NCBI RefSeq assembly: GCF_900176645.1
Contig: NZ_FXAN01000040.1
Location: 1 to 64,000, forward strand
DNA length: 64,000 nucleotides
Direction: 5' to 3'
DNA from: Burkholderia singularis
GTDB taxonomy: Bacteria > Pseudomonadota > Gammaproteobacteria > Burkholderiales > Burkholderiaceae
Every line of letters begins with the position of its first letter. The stretch's first letter is position 1. The notes under the pieces are model-generated. The model did no database searches. It was given only the letters and a program-made list of their open reading frames with translations, and had not been told where the DNA came from. Positions 1-9,453 of this stretch are shown in pieces. Made by a program: the position numbers and the translations under genes.

Positions 1-589
1 TAACCGTGTAGGTCACGGACTCCACCACGCCATCACCATCATGCCTCACGCGCGCGCGAATGGGGGACTGGCCTACCCGAGCCGCTTACGCCCGAGGTAA
101 CAGGTCGCCAGTTAATAATCGATCTGATGAATGCAGGCTGTGGCTTCGTATTGTTCTTATATTCAGGAAGCCTGATAAATAAGCATCGCGATCACGCATC
201 TCGTTTCCGGATTGCGCCAATGGCTACCCAGCAGCCCGTGTTGGAGTGGATCGGCTTGAAATCGATGACGGTCACGGGCACACCGATCGTTTTGCTACCG
301 AACCGGTTGGCTAGGTAGCGAATGTGTTATCAGACGCGCCCAATCCCGTACCGAATGCCAACGCAGCTGCTCGCTGGGGCGCGGAGCACATGCAGTCGGC
401 GTGCTCTTTCCGCTCACTGACTGGCGGCGGTCACGTGAATCCGGCGTCACGCTTTGGCCCCCGATCGTGAAAGGAGCGATGCTCAGCAGAAAGCGAGCCG
501 AGTGCCGCTGTTGCCGGCTGCGTGTCCTGATTGGTCGATTCGGGCAGCTTTGGCGATACAGGTGGTCGGCTTCCGGTATGCACGCTCGA
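1..589. other. Gene-free stretch at window start
   Basis: No convincing gene is seen. On the minus strand, positions about 1-85 are open toward the window edge and read as a short peptide containing HDGDGVVESV, but a stop lies immediately upstream (about position 86-88) and no start is present, so it may be a decayed remnant. The other short open frames here have no recognisable product. Confidence 0.4.
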
Positions 590-1354
590 TCAAAAATCAC
601 GCACGTCCACGGTCGGTGCTACCCCAAACGCATCGCTCAGCACATAGTCGACCAGCGTGCGAGCGACCGCATCGGGCGAAGCGAGGGCGCCTTCTTGCTT
701 GAGCCGCTCGAATCGCTCGATCGACGGGAATCGCTCACGGCTGCTAGCACGTATCGTTGCCTGCATATCAGTGTCGACGACGCCCGGCGCGACGCTGGCG
801 ATGCGCAACGCGCGCCCGGCATCCAGTGCGACTGCCCGCGCGTGATGATCGAGTGCTGCCTTGGTCGCGCAATAGACAGCCCAGCCCGCATACGGATTGC
901 GTGCCGCGCCGCTCGACAGGTGGACGATTCGGCACTCGGTCGTATCGATTGCAAGCTTGGCGATCGCGCTCGACAGTATCAATGGCGTTGTGACGTTCAG
1001 GCCGACGGCTCGCGCGACGGCATCGAAATCTTGGGTATCGAGCGGGCCAATGGGCTCGACGGTACCGGCGTTGTTGAACAGCAGGATGCATGAGGCTCCA
1101 TCGGCGAAGTGTTGCAGCGTGCCGCACGCAAGCCATGCTGCCAAGCGCGCGGGATCAGACAAATCCAATTCGATTTCGGTGAGGCGATTGCCGAATTGCT
1201 TGCCAAGCGACGAATGGCGGCCGCGCGACAGGCCGAGCACCGTGATGCCTTGTTGTAGGAGGTGCTCGGCCAACGCGGCGCCGAGCCCGCGAGTGTGGCC
1301 TGTGACGATGGCGCGCGTGGTGGACGAACGAAGCGATGAGGTGGCCATATCCAT
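590..1354 (-). CDS. SDR family NAD(P)-dependent oxidoreductase
   Basis: This is a classical short-chain dehydrogenase/reductase of about 254 residues. The nucleotide-binding motif TGHTRGLG sits near the N-terminus, followed by NNAG, a serine in HLSSGAA and the catalytic YCATK (YxxxK) motif. The start at 1354 places a short leader before the Rossmann fold; a longer reading frame upstream adds an unlikely 17 residues. No strong ribosome binding site is visible for either start. It lies 115 bp downstream of, and on the same strand as, a LysR regulator. The substrate is unknown; the YxxxK site supports an active carbonyl reductase or alcohol dehydrogenase. Confidence 0.85.
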   Translation of the reverse strand: MDMATSSLRSSTTRAIVTGHTRGLGAALAEHLLQQGITVLGLSRGRHSSLGKQFGNRLTEIELDLSDPARLAAWLACGTLQHFADGASCILLFNNAGTVEPIGPLDTQDFDAVARAVGLNVTTPLILSSAIAKLAIDTTECRIVHLSSGAARNPYAGWAVYCATKAALDHHARAVALDAGRALRIASVAPGVVDTDMQATIRASSRERFPSIERFERLKQEGALASPDAVARTLVDYVLSDAFGVAPTVDVRDF

Positions 1355-1469
1355 CTTGGAAAGAGTGGGGACCGGAATCGTAACGCCGGCCGCTCTGACG
1401 TGCAAATGCCGGCCGCGGTTTTGTCAAGCGGCTTTCTATGCGGTGTGCGGACTGCGACCGACACAACGG

Positions 1470-2375
1470 TCAATCATTGACGATCCCCGGGATGACTTCG
1501 ACGAGAAAGTCCACGAATTCGCGGATCGCGGGAAGCGGCCCCTGGCGCGAAGAGGTCATTAGTACAGTGAGCTGCGCAGTGCCCGCGGTCCAGTCCGGCA
1601 GGATACGCTGCAGCGTGCCGTCGGCAATTTCGGGCTTGCAGATGTAGGTCGGTAGCGCGACCGCGCCCAGCGCTTTTTGTGCCAGCTTCTTGAGTGCGAG
1701 CATATCGGTGCCGCAAAACCGCGGCGTGATAGTCAGCGATTCTTGACCGAGCGTCGGGTGATCGAGTATCAAGCGTTCGGCGGTAACCGTGTGATGGGAC
1801 AGCATCGGCAGCTTCTCGACGTCGTTGGGCTCAACGATTGGCGCATACTCGGCGAGCAACCGGGGATTCGCGAACAAGCCCCATCGTATTTTTCCGAGAG
1901 GGCGTTGCACCATGCCGGAATCCGGTAACGGACGGTGATGGGCGCGAATCAGCACGTCGATTCCGTCGTGCGGCAGATCGACAAATTTGTCCGTGATGTG
2001 TTGCATGATCCGGATCTGCGGATGCTTCAGCATGAAACGATCTATGATCGTCGACACGACGAATGCCGAGAAGCCATGCGAGCAACTGATGCGTATCGTG
2101 CCGACGGATTCGGTCGCGCGTCGACGGAGCGCCATCGTTGCCGACTCGACGTCGTTCAAGATCGCGCGTGCATAGTCATATAGTTCGAGGCCCGCATCGG
2201 TTGGCGTGATCCTGCGTGTGGAGCGCTGCAACAGCAACACGCCGAGTTCTTCTTCCAGACGAATCAAGCTGCGGCTGACCGTTGATTTGGGCACGCTCAG
2301 TGTTTCGCTGGCTGCGGTGATGCTTTTCTTTTCCAGAACTTGAACGAAAAACGCGAGCGCGCTGAAATCTAGCAT
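1470..2375 (-). CDS. LysR family transcriptional regulator
   Basis: A 301-residue LysR-type regulator of full length. The N-terminal winged helix-turn-helix (residues about 1-60) contains the usual SITAASETLSVPKSTVSRSL recognition region, and the C-terminal two-thirds is a substrate-binding fold of the kind that senses a small effector. It is co-directional with the SDR gene just downstream and may regulate it. The DoxX gene on the other side is divergent but more than 800 bp away. The effector cannot be told from sequence. Confidence 0.9.
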   Translation of the reverse strand: MLDFSALAFFVQVLEKKSITAASETLSVPKSTVSRSLIRLEEELGVLLLQRSTRRITPTDAGLELYDYARAILNDVESATMALRRRATESVGTIRISCSHGFSAFVVSTIIDRFMLKHPQIRIMQHITDKFVDLPHDGIDVLIRAHHRPLPDSGMVQRPLGKIRWGLFANPRLLAEYAPIVEPNDVEKLPMLSHHTVTAERLILDHPTLGQESLTITPRFCGTDMLALKKLAQKALGAVALPTYICKPEIADGTLQRILPDWTAGTAQLTVLMTSSRQGPLPAIREFVDFLVEVIPGIVND

Positions 2376-3207
2376 AACGGTATTGGGGCAATATGGAACG
2401 GGCGGCGGCTTGGGCGATGCCGCTGCAAGTTATGCCGCCATGTTAATGATGGTTGGTGATATGTATTGTTTGCTTGCTCGCATTATGGCTTCGAGCGATG
2501 AAGCGGGAATCTACTATTAGATGGCGCCAGCCTCATTTCTTCCTACGATATTTAACTATTTGACGATATCTGACAGCTTGCTTTCGATCGATTGATGCTG
2601 AAAGCCACGCATGGTCTTCGAGCAGGTATAGGAAGGGAAATGGCTCAGATGCCGAATCGTTGCTTTTTTTCGACAGATTTTCCCAATATTGAGCATTGCA
2701 TATTTGTTTCGATATCCGTACAGTCACCGCGAAAATCAATCGGCATGCTATATGCTCTGGAGACGATGGACCGATAAAAGAAACAGGGATAAAGACGTTA
2801 GACGAAACTAATTCAGTGTTCGCTGAAAAGATCTTACGCCTAGATCGATGCCAATGGCGGCAGCGATTGCTGCGTCCATCCGGGCCATGCTGAGAGTAAG
2901 CGGTGGCACGGCAAATCGCGGTTGTCATGACGCAGGCGGATAAAGGACGGAATGACATTGCGCGGCATACAGCGCATGGCAAACTTCAAGGACTTCGAAA
3001 TACCTGCATTTGCCGGTATGGTGGCTAACATGGGAGTTGTCGCACTTGGGAGCTATCGGATTCATCGGTTCGGTAACTTTGTCGCGGAACAGGTGATGAG
3101 CGGCGCGTGGTGAGGCTGCAGCCGAGCCCCTGACAAGACACCTCTATCATTAAACCCGTGCAGGCTCCTTGCCGGCACATCAAATAGAACTGGGAGTGGA
3201 ATCGACT
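2376..3207. other. AT-rich intergenic region
   Basis: This 830-bp stretch between the divergent LysR and DoxX genes is more AT-rich than its flanks. The open frames on either strand are short, overlapping and without recognisable motifs. I see no RNA gene or clear terminator in it. Confidence 0.4.
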
Positions 3208-3627
3208 ATGGATTTCAATAAGAACTTTCTCGCGAATCAAAAAGACCTACTGCTGTTGGTCGCACGGATTTTGATCGTCCTGCTGTTTCTTCCTTCGGGA
3301 TGGCAGAAGCTCGTGGGTTTTTCCGGGACGGTCGAATATATGGCGTCGACCGGTGCGCCGCTCCCCACGCTGGCCGCCTTGATTGCAGTGATCATGGAAT
3401 TGCCGGTGTGCGTCGCACTTCTTGTCGGTTTTTTTACCAGGCCGCTTGCGTTGTTGCTCGCCCTGTATACCATCGGCACGGCATTCATCGGCCATCACTA
3501 TTGGTCGATGCCCGAATCCGTACAGATGAACATGATGATTCATTTCTATAAGAACATTGCAATTGCGGGTGGGTTATTCGCATTGTGCGCCGCAGGTCCC
3601 GGAAGACTTTCCGTCGATCGCGAATAA
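3208..3627 (+). CDS. DoxX family membrane protein
   Basis: A 139-residue inner-membrane protein with four hydrophobic segments, matching the DoxX family in length and layout. The segment around FLPSGWQKLVGFSG (residues about 27-40) is the typical first DoxX loop. The ATG at 3208 is preceded by GGGAGTGGA, so it is preferred over an upstream in-frame ATG at 3169. DoxX proteins are often found with oxidoreductases or hydrolases and are linked to redox or quinone chemistry, but the biochemical role is poorly defined. An exported cysteine hydrolase and an amidohydrolase follow on the same strand. Confidence 0.85.
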   Translation: MDFNKNFLANQKDLLLLVARILIVLLFLPSGWQKLVGFSGTVEYMASTGAPLPTLAALIAVIMELPVCVALLVGFFTRPLALLLALYTIGTAFIGHHYWSMPESVQMNMMIHFYKNIAIAGGLFALCAAGPGRLSVDRE

Positions 3628-4000
3628 ATAAAAAACCGCTGAAATCGTCAGGAACGGTACCGCCAGACGGCGCGCGGAGAACTCGTCGCGGTGGTGCCGG
3701 CACTCACGCGGACATGCGCGTGACATGGTGTGAGCCAGTAGGCTCTGCTCATTCGTCTAGTATCGAAAACACGCAGGCCAGACGCGCCGTCACCGGGTGC
3801 GCAATGCTAATACGGCGTTGGGCTGCCGAAGCGAGAATGTTCGACGATGTGACTCAAATGTGGGAAAAACATTCCAAGGAATGAGTCATATGTCCGGCTC
3901 GATTTGCGTTATCGTTCAATCAAATCCTGATTTCGAAAAATCAGGATTGCTTGTGATTTAGAGAAAATTTATCCAGAAATAAATTTCAGGAGAGGCAGAC
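3628..4000. other. Intergenic region with a perfect hairpin
   Basis: No gene is supported in these 370 bp. The notable element is the perfect 11-bp inverted repeat at 3923-3948, listed separately. The sequence from about 3890 to 4000 is AT-rich and probably carries the promoter of the downstream hydrolase gene. Confidence 0.4.
3923..3948. promoter_or_regulatory. Perfect inverted repeat upstream of the cysteine hydrolase gene
   Basis: Two 11-nt arms, AATCCTGATTT (3923-3933) and AAATCAGGATT (3938-3948), are separated by CGAA. There is no T tract after it on the plus strand, so an intrinsic terminator is less likely than an operator or a 5' leader hairpin. It ends 52 bp before the start codon at 4001. 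Confidence 0.5.
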
Positions 4001-4843
4001 GTGAAGTTCAACAAGATCGCACCGATATTCACGGTGCTTGCCAGTCTTGCGGCCGTGGCCCATGCCGACGAGAACATTCCTTCTTCGGTTTACAGTACTC
4101 CCGAGCTCTCGAATATTCCTAAAGTCGGTGACTATAGAAGTCCGGAGTTGCTGAATCCAATCAATCACACGCTTGTGATCATCGATTACGAAGACGTGAT
4201 GGCAACATCGGCGCGTAGCAGTGAGCTGCTCGAACTGAATCGGAATATCGGTGCCGTTGCTTGGTTTTCCAGATTCTATAGAGTGCCAACGGTTCTTACG
4301 CTTGGCGGCGAGACAGGGTTCGCCGGACCGTTGATGCCAGTATTGCGGGAAATCTACCCGGGCGCGAAGCCTTATCGCCGAACCAGCACCAATACTTGGG
4401 AAGACGACGCAACACGCAATGCGATCATTGGCAAAGGCAAAAAGAAATTGGTGATGATGGGGCTGTGGTCAGACGTTTGTTTGACTTATCCGGTATTGTC
4501 GGCAATCAAGGCGGGATACGATGTTTATTTCATTGCCGACGCATCGGCAACGACAAACAAAGTCGGTCACGATCTTGCCGTTCAGCGCATGATTCAGGCA
4601 GGTGCGCATCCGCTTAGCACGGTCGATTACGTTTTCGAACTAGTCAGGGACTGGGCGCGCCCCGATAACACATCGCCGGTTCGCAGCAAGGCGCTTCATG
4701 AAGCCTTCAAGAAATACGGCATATTGCGCGAAGAGCTCGACTATACGGATTACATGGTTCCCACATCTGCGTTCTATCACGGTTTCGATTATTCCGGCAT
4801 GGGCGAACCGGATCCGAAGCCGATATCCAAGCCAGCCAAGTAG
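4001..4843 (+). CDS. Exported isochorismatase-like cysteine hydrolase
   Basis: A 280-residue protein with a Sec signal peptide (about residues 1-22, ending AHA before DEN) and an isochorismatase/YcaC-type hydrolase fold. The first catalytic aspartate is Asp62 in VIIDYEDV and the nucleophile is Cys160 in LWSDVCLTYP. The slot that usually holds the catalytic lysine reads PYRRTSTNTW, so an arginine may stand in its place. A ribosome binding site (AGGAGAGG) precedes the ATG. Family members hydrolyse amides, imides or vinyl ethers; the substrate here is unknown. Its periplasmic location and its neighbour, an amidohydrolase, suggest a joint degradative role. Confidence 0.8.
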   Translation: MKFNKIAPIFTVLASLAAVAHADENIPSSVYSTPELSNIPKVGDYRSPELLNPINHTLVIIDYEDVMATSARSSELLELNRNIGAVAWFSRFYRVPTVLTLGGETGFAGPLMPVLREIYPGAKPYRRTSTNTWEDDATRNAIIGKGKKKLVMMGLWSDVCLTYPVLSAIKAGYDVYFIADASATTNKVGHDLAVQRMIQAGAHPLSTVDYVFELVRDWARPDNTSPVRSKALHEAFKKYGILREELDYTDYMVPTSAFYHGFDYSGMGEPDPKPISKPAK

Positions 4844-4951
4844 ATTGCTTTACCGGAGCCGGTGGCATAGGCGCGGTATTGCCGCCGTGATGGCCTGTGT
4901 GCATGCAATGCATGCACAGCGTTCAGCCGCGATACCTAGGATGAGGATGCT

Positions 4952-6907
4952 ATGAAGAAACGGACGTTCCTGTCGTCGGCCGCCGCCGTTGGATTGGGCG
5001 TGTTGACCAAAGACGGCGCCGCATTCGACGCACGGCGGAAAGTCTCGGATGAGCGTTCCGAGACGGCCGATCTTATCCTCGTGAATGGCCGGATTCATAC
5101 GATGAACCGGAAGCAGCGTTTGGCGCAGGCCGTGGCGATCGCGAGCGGAAAGTTTCTCGCTGTCGGTGAGAACCGGGACGCGATGCGGCATGCCGATTCA
5201 CGAACACAGATCATTGATCTCGGCGGCCGCACCGTGATTCCGGGGCTCAACGATTCTCATCTGCATTTGATTCGCGGCGGACTGACCTACAACCTCGAAC
5301 TGCGCTGGGAGGGCGTACCGTCGTTGGCGGATGCGCTTCGTATGCTCAAGGATCAGGCTGCCGTCACGCCGCCGCCGCAATGGGTGAGGGTAGTAGGCGG
5401 CTGGAGCGAATTTCAGTTCGCCGAGCGCAGGATGCCGACGCTTGAGGAGATTAATGCGGTTGCGCCGGATACTCCGGTATTCGTGATGCATTTGTACGAT
5501 CGCGCGTGGCTCAATCGTGCCGCGCTGCGGGCCGTTGGCTATACGAGGCAAACACCCGAGCCGCCAGGCGCAGAGATTCAGCGCGACGCAAATGGTGAGC
5601 CGACCGGGATGCTGATCGCGAAGCCCAATGCCGCGATTCTGTATGCGACGCTGAACCAGGGGCCGAAACTTCCGTTGGAATACAAGCTGAATTCGACACG
5701 CCAGTTTATGCGTGAACTCAATCGCCTTGGCGTGACGAGTGCGGTGGATGCTGCCGGTGGCTACCAAAGCTATCCTGACGACTATCAGGTGATCGAGCAA
5801 CTGGCGAAGCAAAAGCAGATGACAGTTCGCATTGCTTATAACCTGTGCCCGCAGCGTGCCGGCAGCGAGTATGAAGATCTCGAATCGTGGGTCCAATCCA
5901 CTCGACCGGGAAAAGGCGACGATTTTCTTCGCAATAACGGAGCCGGTGAAGCGTTGGTTTGGTCGGCGCTGGATTTCGAGGACTTCATGCAACCGCGCCC
6001 CACTCAGGGCGCCGAGATGGAACGCGATCTCGAGCGCGTCGCCCGGCTGTTGGTTGCGCATCGTTGGCCGTTTCGCATTCATGCGACTTACAACGAATCG
6101 ATTGAACGGATATTGAACGTCTTCGAGAAGGTCGATCGAGACATTCCGTTTGACGGGCTGACATGGATCGTAGATCACGCGGAGACGATCACGCCTCGCA
6201 ATATCGAACGAATCGGCGCGCTGGGCGGTGGGATTGCGATTCAGCACCGGATGGCGTTCCAGGGAGAATACTTCGTTCAACGATATGGCAAGCAGGCCGC
6301 CGCCCATACTCCGCCCATCGCGCGAATGCTGGATCTGGGCGTGCCAGTCGGCGGGGGCACCGATGCGACGAGAGTGGCAAGCTATAACCCGTGGACCGCG
6401 CTGTATTGGCTTGTGTCAGGCAAGACGGTAGGCGGCATGTCGCTCTACGGTCATGCGAACCGGCTGTCGCGCGAGACCGCACTGGAACTGTGGACGGTCG
6501 GCAGCGCATGGTTTTCTTCCGATTCCGGACGCAAGGGCGCTATCACGCCGGGACAGCTGGCAGACCTGGCTGTATTGTCTGACGATTATTTTTCCATTCC
6601 GCACGAGCAGATCAAGGCGATATCGTCGATGCTGACGATAGTTGGCGGCGACATTGTCCACGCCTATGGCGAGTTTGCGCATTGGGGACCAATGCCGTTG
6701 CCGGTCATGCCGGACTGGTCTCCGCTCGTTAAATATCCAGGACATTTTCGTTTGGCGAGCGCTTCGACTGGAAAGATCGCGCATCAATGTCGCGGCGCGT
6801 GCGCCGTACATGGGCATGTTCACGATTTTGCCAGACGTTCGGACATTCCAGTGTCAGATGTCGCGGGCTTCTGGGGCGCGCTGGGATGTTCATGCTTTAG
6901 TTTCTGA
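4952..6907 (+). CDS. YtcJ-like amidohydrolase
   Basis: A 651-residue metal-dependent hydrolase of the amidohydrolase superfamily (YtcJ/NfdA-like exoenzyme group). The TIM-barrel metal motif HLH is at residues 103-105, and GGGTDATR later in the chain supplies the conserved aspartate. The first 25 residues begin MKKRTF followed by a hydrophobic run, like a signal peptide, so export is possible. The C-terminus carries an unusual Cys/His-rich tail (HQCRGACAVHGHVH and GCSCFSF). It lies 108 bp after the cysteine hydrolase gene on the same strand. The substrate is unknown; relatives deformylate N-substituted formamides. Confidence 0.82.
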   Translation: MKKRTFLSSAAAVGLGVLTKDGAAFDARRKVSDERSETADLILVNGRIHTMNRKQRLAQAVAIASGKFLAVGENRDAMRHADSRTQIIDLGGRTVIPGLNDSHLHLIRGGLTYNLELRWEGVPSLADALRMLKDQAAVTPPPQWVRVVGGWSEFQFAERRMPTLEEINAVAPDTPVFVMHLYDRAWLNRAALRAVGYTRQTPEPPGAEIQRDANGEPTGMLIAKPNAAILYATLNQGPKLPLEYKLNSTRQFMRELNRLGVTSAVDAAGGYQSYPDDYQVIEQLAKQKQMTVRIAYNLCPQRAGSEYEDLESWVQSTRPGKGDDFLRNNGAGEALVWSALDFEDFMQPRPTQGAEMERDLERVARLLVAHRWPFRIHATYNESIERILNVFEKVDRDIPFDGLTWIVDHAETITPRNIERIGALGGGIAIQHRMAFQGEYFVQRYGKQAAAHTPPIARMLDLGVPVGGGTDATRVASYNPWTALYWLVSGKTVGGMSLYGHANRLSRETALELWTVGSAWFSSDSGRKGAITPGQLADLAVLSDDYFSIPHEQIKAISSMLTIVGGDIVHAYGEFAHWGPMPLPVMPDWSPLVKYPGHFRLASASTGKIAHQCRGACAVHGHVHDFARRSDIPVSDVAGFWGALGCSCFSF

Positions 6908-7063
6908 TCGGCACGGCGCGAGCTAAACGTGAATGAAGCGGCGGACGGATCACTTTGTTACATCTCTTACCGGCACTCCCCCATTGGATAACGAAAACCT
7001 TTCGCGCCGCCGGTATACTCGTTGACGGTGTCCCAAAACCCATAACTGAAAGACCTGTCATCT

Positions 7064-7501
7064 ATGTCGAAGAAACTCATTCAGATCGTGGCTGCCGCAT
7101 CGCTGTTCGCCGCGGCATCTTTGCCGGCCATGGCCGGCGGTGATATGAACAATGCGCTTGGCGGCGCGCTTGGCGGGGTAGCCGGCGCAGCCGTCGGCGG
7201 CGCCGTGGGCGGCAGCACGGGCGCAGTCATCGGCGGTGCACTCGGCGGTGGCGCAGGCGGCGCGGTCACGTCGAACCGCCGCGAGCGCACGGGCGCGATC
7301 ATCGGCGGTGCACTTGGCGGTGGCGCCGGCACGGCAGCGGGCAACGCGATGGGCGGCCGTGCAGGCGGCCTTGTCGGCGCAGCCGTTGGCGGTGGCGCGG
7401 GCGCGGCGCTCGGCGGCAATATCTCGCGTTCCAACTCATACGAAAACGATCGAGACTACCGGCGCGGCCGCCATCACGGCAAGCATCATCACCGCGACTG
7501 A
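7064..7501 (+). CDS. Glycine-zipper envelope protein
   Basis: A 145-residue protein with a signal peptide (cleavage near PAMA/GG, residue 24) followed by about 90 residues of repeated small-residue zippers (GGALGG, AAVGGAVGG, GAIIGGALGGG), and a charged His/Arg-rich tail (RGRHHGKHHH). Such glycine-zipper proteins insert in or associate with the envelope and are often stress-related; no enzyme function is expected. The short distance from the previous gene and a clean downstream hairpin suggest its own transcript. Confidence 0.8.
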   Translation: MSKKLIQIVAAASLFAAASLPAMAGGDMNNALGGALGGVAGAAVGGAVGGSTGAVIGGALGGGAGGAVTSNRRERTGAIIGGALGGGAGTAAGNAMGGRAGGLVGAAVGGGAGAALGGNISRSNSYENDRDYRRGRHHGKHHHRD

Positions 7502-7561
7502 GCCACCCGCCGATCCGACATCGGGGCGCCGATCGCCCCGTGATCGGCGATCCTGTCATAT

Positions 7562-7593
7562 GCGGCTGGCACGCTGCACAGCATGCCAGCCGC
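7562..7593. other. Strong hairpin after the glycine-zipper gene
   Basis: Arms GCGGCTGGCA (7562-7571) and TGCCAGCCGC (7584-7593) pair perfectly over 10 bp. The plus strand continues with AAAAATA rather than T residues, so it is not a canonical intrinsic terminator for the upstream gene; it may still act as an mRNA 3' end structure. Confidence 0.4.
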
Positions 7594-7913
7594 AAAAATA
7601 AGCATCTCAATTCATCCTGAGCCAAATATTCGCGCCACCTCCTTGGTGCGCCGATGTATTTGCGCATCACGCGATCAAGCGGCTTGACGCTTACGTTGGT
7701 ACGGTCGCGTTCTCCGCCGTGCACCGATCTCGGTGGCGTGCTTTCCGCGGTTTCAATCGCCTCTCTTTGCATCGCTGATGCGGCCATGTTCGCCAGCCGT
7801 GAAGGCGCCTTCACGCGTTGCAAGACCGGTGCTTGGAACGCCGGATTGATTCGACTCTGCATTGGCGTGTGGCGGCAAGCCCATCTGTTGTTAATCAAAT
7901 CACAGGTGGTTCA

Positions 7914-8120
7914 ATGCCGCTCGACAATGCGGTGACGATTGGACAGACCGTCATGCCTGCGACGGGCCGCGCGACTGGGCAGTCGATGCTCGCTGCAACG
8001 ATGGGCGATCGGAAGGCCGGCAATGGGCAAAAGACCAACGTGAAGACTTACGTCTTCGCACCGCAAATCCCGACGCCGCTGGGCAAGCTCGCGACGAATG
8101 TCACGTTGACCCACAGATAA
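7914..8120 (+). CDS. Possible small protein, unknown
   Basis: A 68-codon frame starts at ATG 7914 with AGGTGG four bases upstream. The predicted peptide (start MPLDNAVTIG, end ATNVTLTHR) has no signal peptide, membrane segment or recognisable motif. It is included only because a ribosome binding site is present and the region is otherwise empty; it could be chance. Confidence 0.2.
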   Translation: MPLDNAVTIGQTVMPATGRATGQSMLAATMGDRKAGNGQKTNVKTYVFAPQIPTPLGKLATNVTLTHR

Positions 8121-8339
8121 GCGCAGGCCGGACCCACCACGTGTTTGCTATCGCCATAGGCGCATGACGCTTGCTGCGGGCGCCGTGCCGATGCGTGATG
8201 CTCGTCAATTCTCTCTTCCTTTTCATCTCCCTTCCGTCTTCATCTCCAAGGCACCGTTAGTGCGTGCCCGCCTCAAGGAGAACGAGTGCGTAAGCTTTTT
8301 CGTTTTCTTTGTTGGAAGAAAATTTTCCGAACAATCCTT

Positions 8340-8361
8340 TCGATGAATCCGTATTTATCGA
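8340..8361. promoter_or_regulatory. Candidate LysR-type operator before isnA
   Basis: TCGAT (8340-8344) and ATCGA (8357-8361) form an inverted repeat with a 12-bp spacer, close to the T-N11-A layout of LysR boxes. A palindrome GAAAATTTTC lies just upstream at 8318-8327. Both are 60-105 bp before the isnA start codon. Regulation by the LysR gene at the far end of the cluster is inference. Confidence 0.35.
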
Positions 8362-8421
8362 GCTATTCCTTAAAAATAGAATTTTCCGGTCAGCTAATTA
8401 ATTTAAAAACGAGGAAACTTC

Positions 8422-9453
8422 ATGAAATACGACCGGAACACGGAGATTTCCCGATCGGTCCTGGGTGAAATTCTTCGAGTTCACCGCCGATATCCGGAAT
8501 ACAGAAACCGATCCGACATTCGCCATGAAATCGAACGCATTCACGAAATCCAACTTCCCAGAATACGGAAATTCGTCGATACGGACCGGCCGATCGAGTT
8601 CGTGTTGCCGGCTTTTCCGTCGAAATCGCCGAATCCCGGCAAGGTATTGGGACGACTTCCCGATATGGGCGAAAAACTGTCGATCGCTTTCTTGAATGAG
8701 ATGTGCGAAAACATCGGACGATTCTATGAACCCGGCGCGAAACTGACGATTTGCTCGGACGGACGCGTATTCGGCGATCTGATTCGAGTCGACGATCATG
8801 ACATCACTGCTTATCAGCAAGCGTTGCAGCGAATCATTGCTGATCTCGACACCGAGCATTTGTCTACCTACAACCTCGAAAATTTCGAACCGTTTGCCGG
8901 ACGTACAGCGGATTTCGACGAAATGCGCCGGTTGCTGATCGACACATATGCGGACCCGCTGGATGTGGTCAAGCAAAAACTGATGGATGCAGAAGGCACG
9001 CTGCTTTATCGCGCAGTGACTCGCTTCATGTACGAAGACGGTTTAATGCCCGATTACAGCGGGTCCAAGACCGCGCTGCAGAAAGATGCGAAATTGCGCG
9101 CGCTCGGTGTGATTCAGCGGAGCTGGGCATGGGGAGCACTGCTGGCCGAACGATTTCCTGACGCGATTCGCCTGTCAATTCATCCACAACCAGCCGCCAG
9201 TCTGAAGATCGGTATTCACATGATGCAGACACGCGATAGCTGGCTGACGCCGTGGCATGGCGTCGCGGTGAGTGTCGGCGGCCAGTTCATGTTGATGAAG
9301 CGCCGCGATGCCGAGTTGCTGGGCGGCCGCGTTGTGACCCACGATCACCGGCCGAGCCACTACGAGATTGCGCCTTCGTCCGTGCGCACGGGTATCGATC
9401 CGGGGGAGATGAACAAGAATCGCTTTCTTACTACTGCTTCGGAGACCGTATGA
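8422..9453 (+). CDS. isnA: Isocyanide synthase (IsnA/PvcA family)
   Basis: A 343-residue protein of the DIT1/PvcA family, whose members build the isocyanide (isonitrile) group on the amino nitrogen of tyrosine or tryptophan using a carbon from ribulose 5-phosphate. Length is normal for the family, and the sequence is recognisable along its whole length (for example the IHPQPA and HGVAVSVGG regions in the C-terminal half). A ribosome binding site (GAGGAAAC) precedes the ATG. Its stop overlaps the start of the next gene (ATGA), implying translational coupling. The following genes (isnB-like and pvcC-like) favour L-tyrosine over tryptophan as substrate. This is the first and defining gene of the cluster. 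Confidence 0.9.
   Translation: MKYDRNTEISRSVLGEILRVHRRYPEYRNRSDIRHEIERIHEIQLPRIRKFVDTDRPIEFVLPAFPSKSPNPGKVLGRLPDMGEKLSIAFLNEMCENIGRFYEPGAKLTICSDGRVFGDLIRVDDHDITAYQQALQRIIADLDTEHLSTYNLENFEPFAGRTADFDEMRRLLIDTYADPLDVVKQKLMDAEGTLLYRAVTRFMYEDGLMPDYSGSKTALQKDAKLRALGVIQRSWAWGALLAERFPDAIRLSIHPQPAASLKIGIHMMQTRDSWLTPWHGVAVSVGGQFMLMKRRDAELLGGRVVTHDHRPSHYEIAPSSVRTGIDPGEMNKNRFLTTASETV

Larger units (their letters stand above)
7594..8421. other. Intergenic region upstream of the isocyanide cluster
   Basis: About 0.83 kb without a well-supported gene. A 68-codon frame at 7914-8120 is listed separately as a doubtful small gene. From about 8280 the sequence becomes AT-rich and contains operator-like repeats, which fits the promoter region of the downstream biosynthetic operon. 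Confidence 0.4.

Noticed and set aside
2533..2982. 149-codon minus-strand open frame
   Set aside because: AT-rich DNA, no motif, and no ribosome binding site seen; treated as intergenic.
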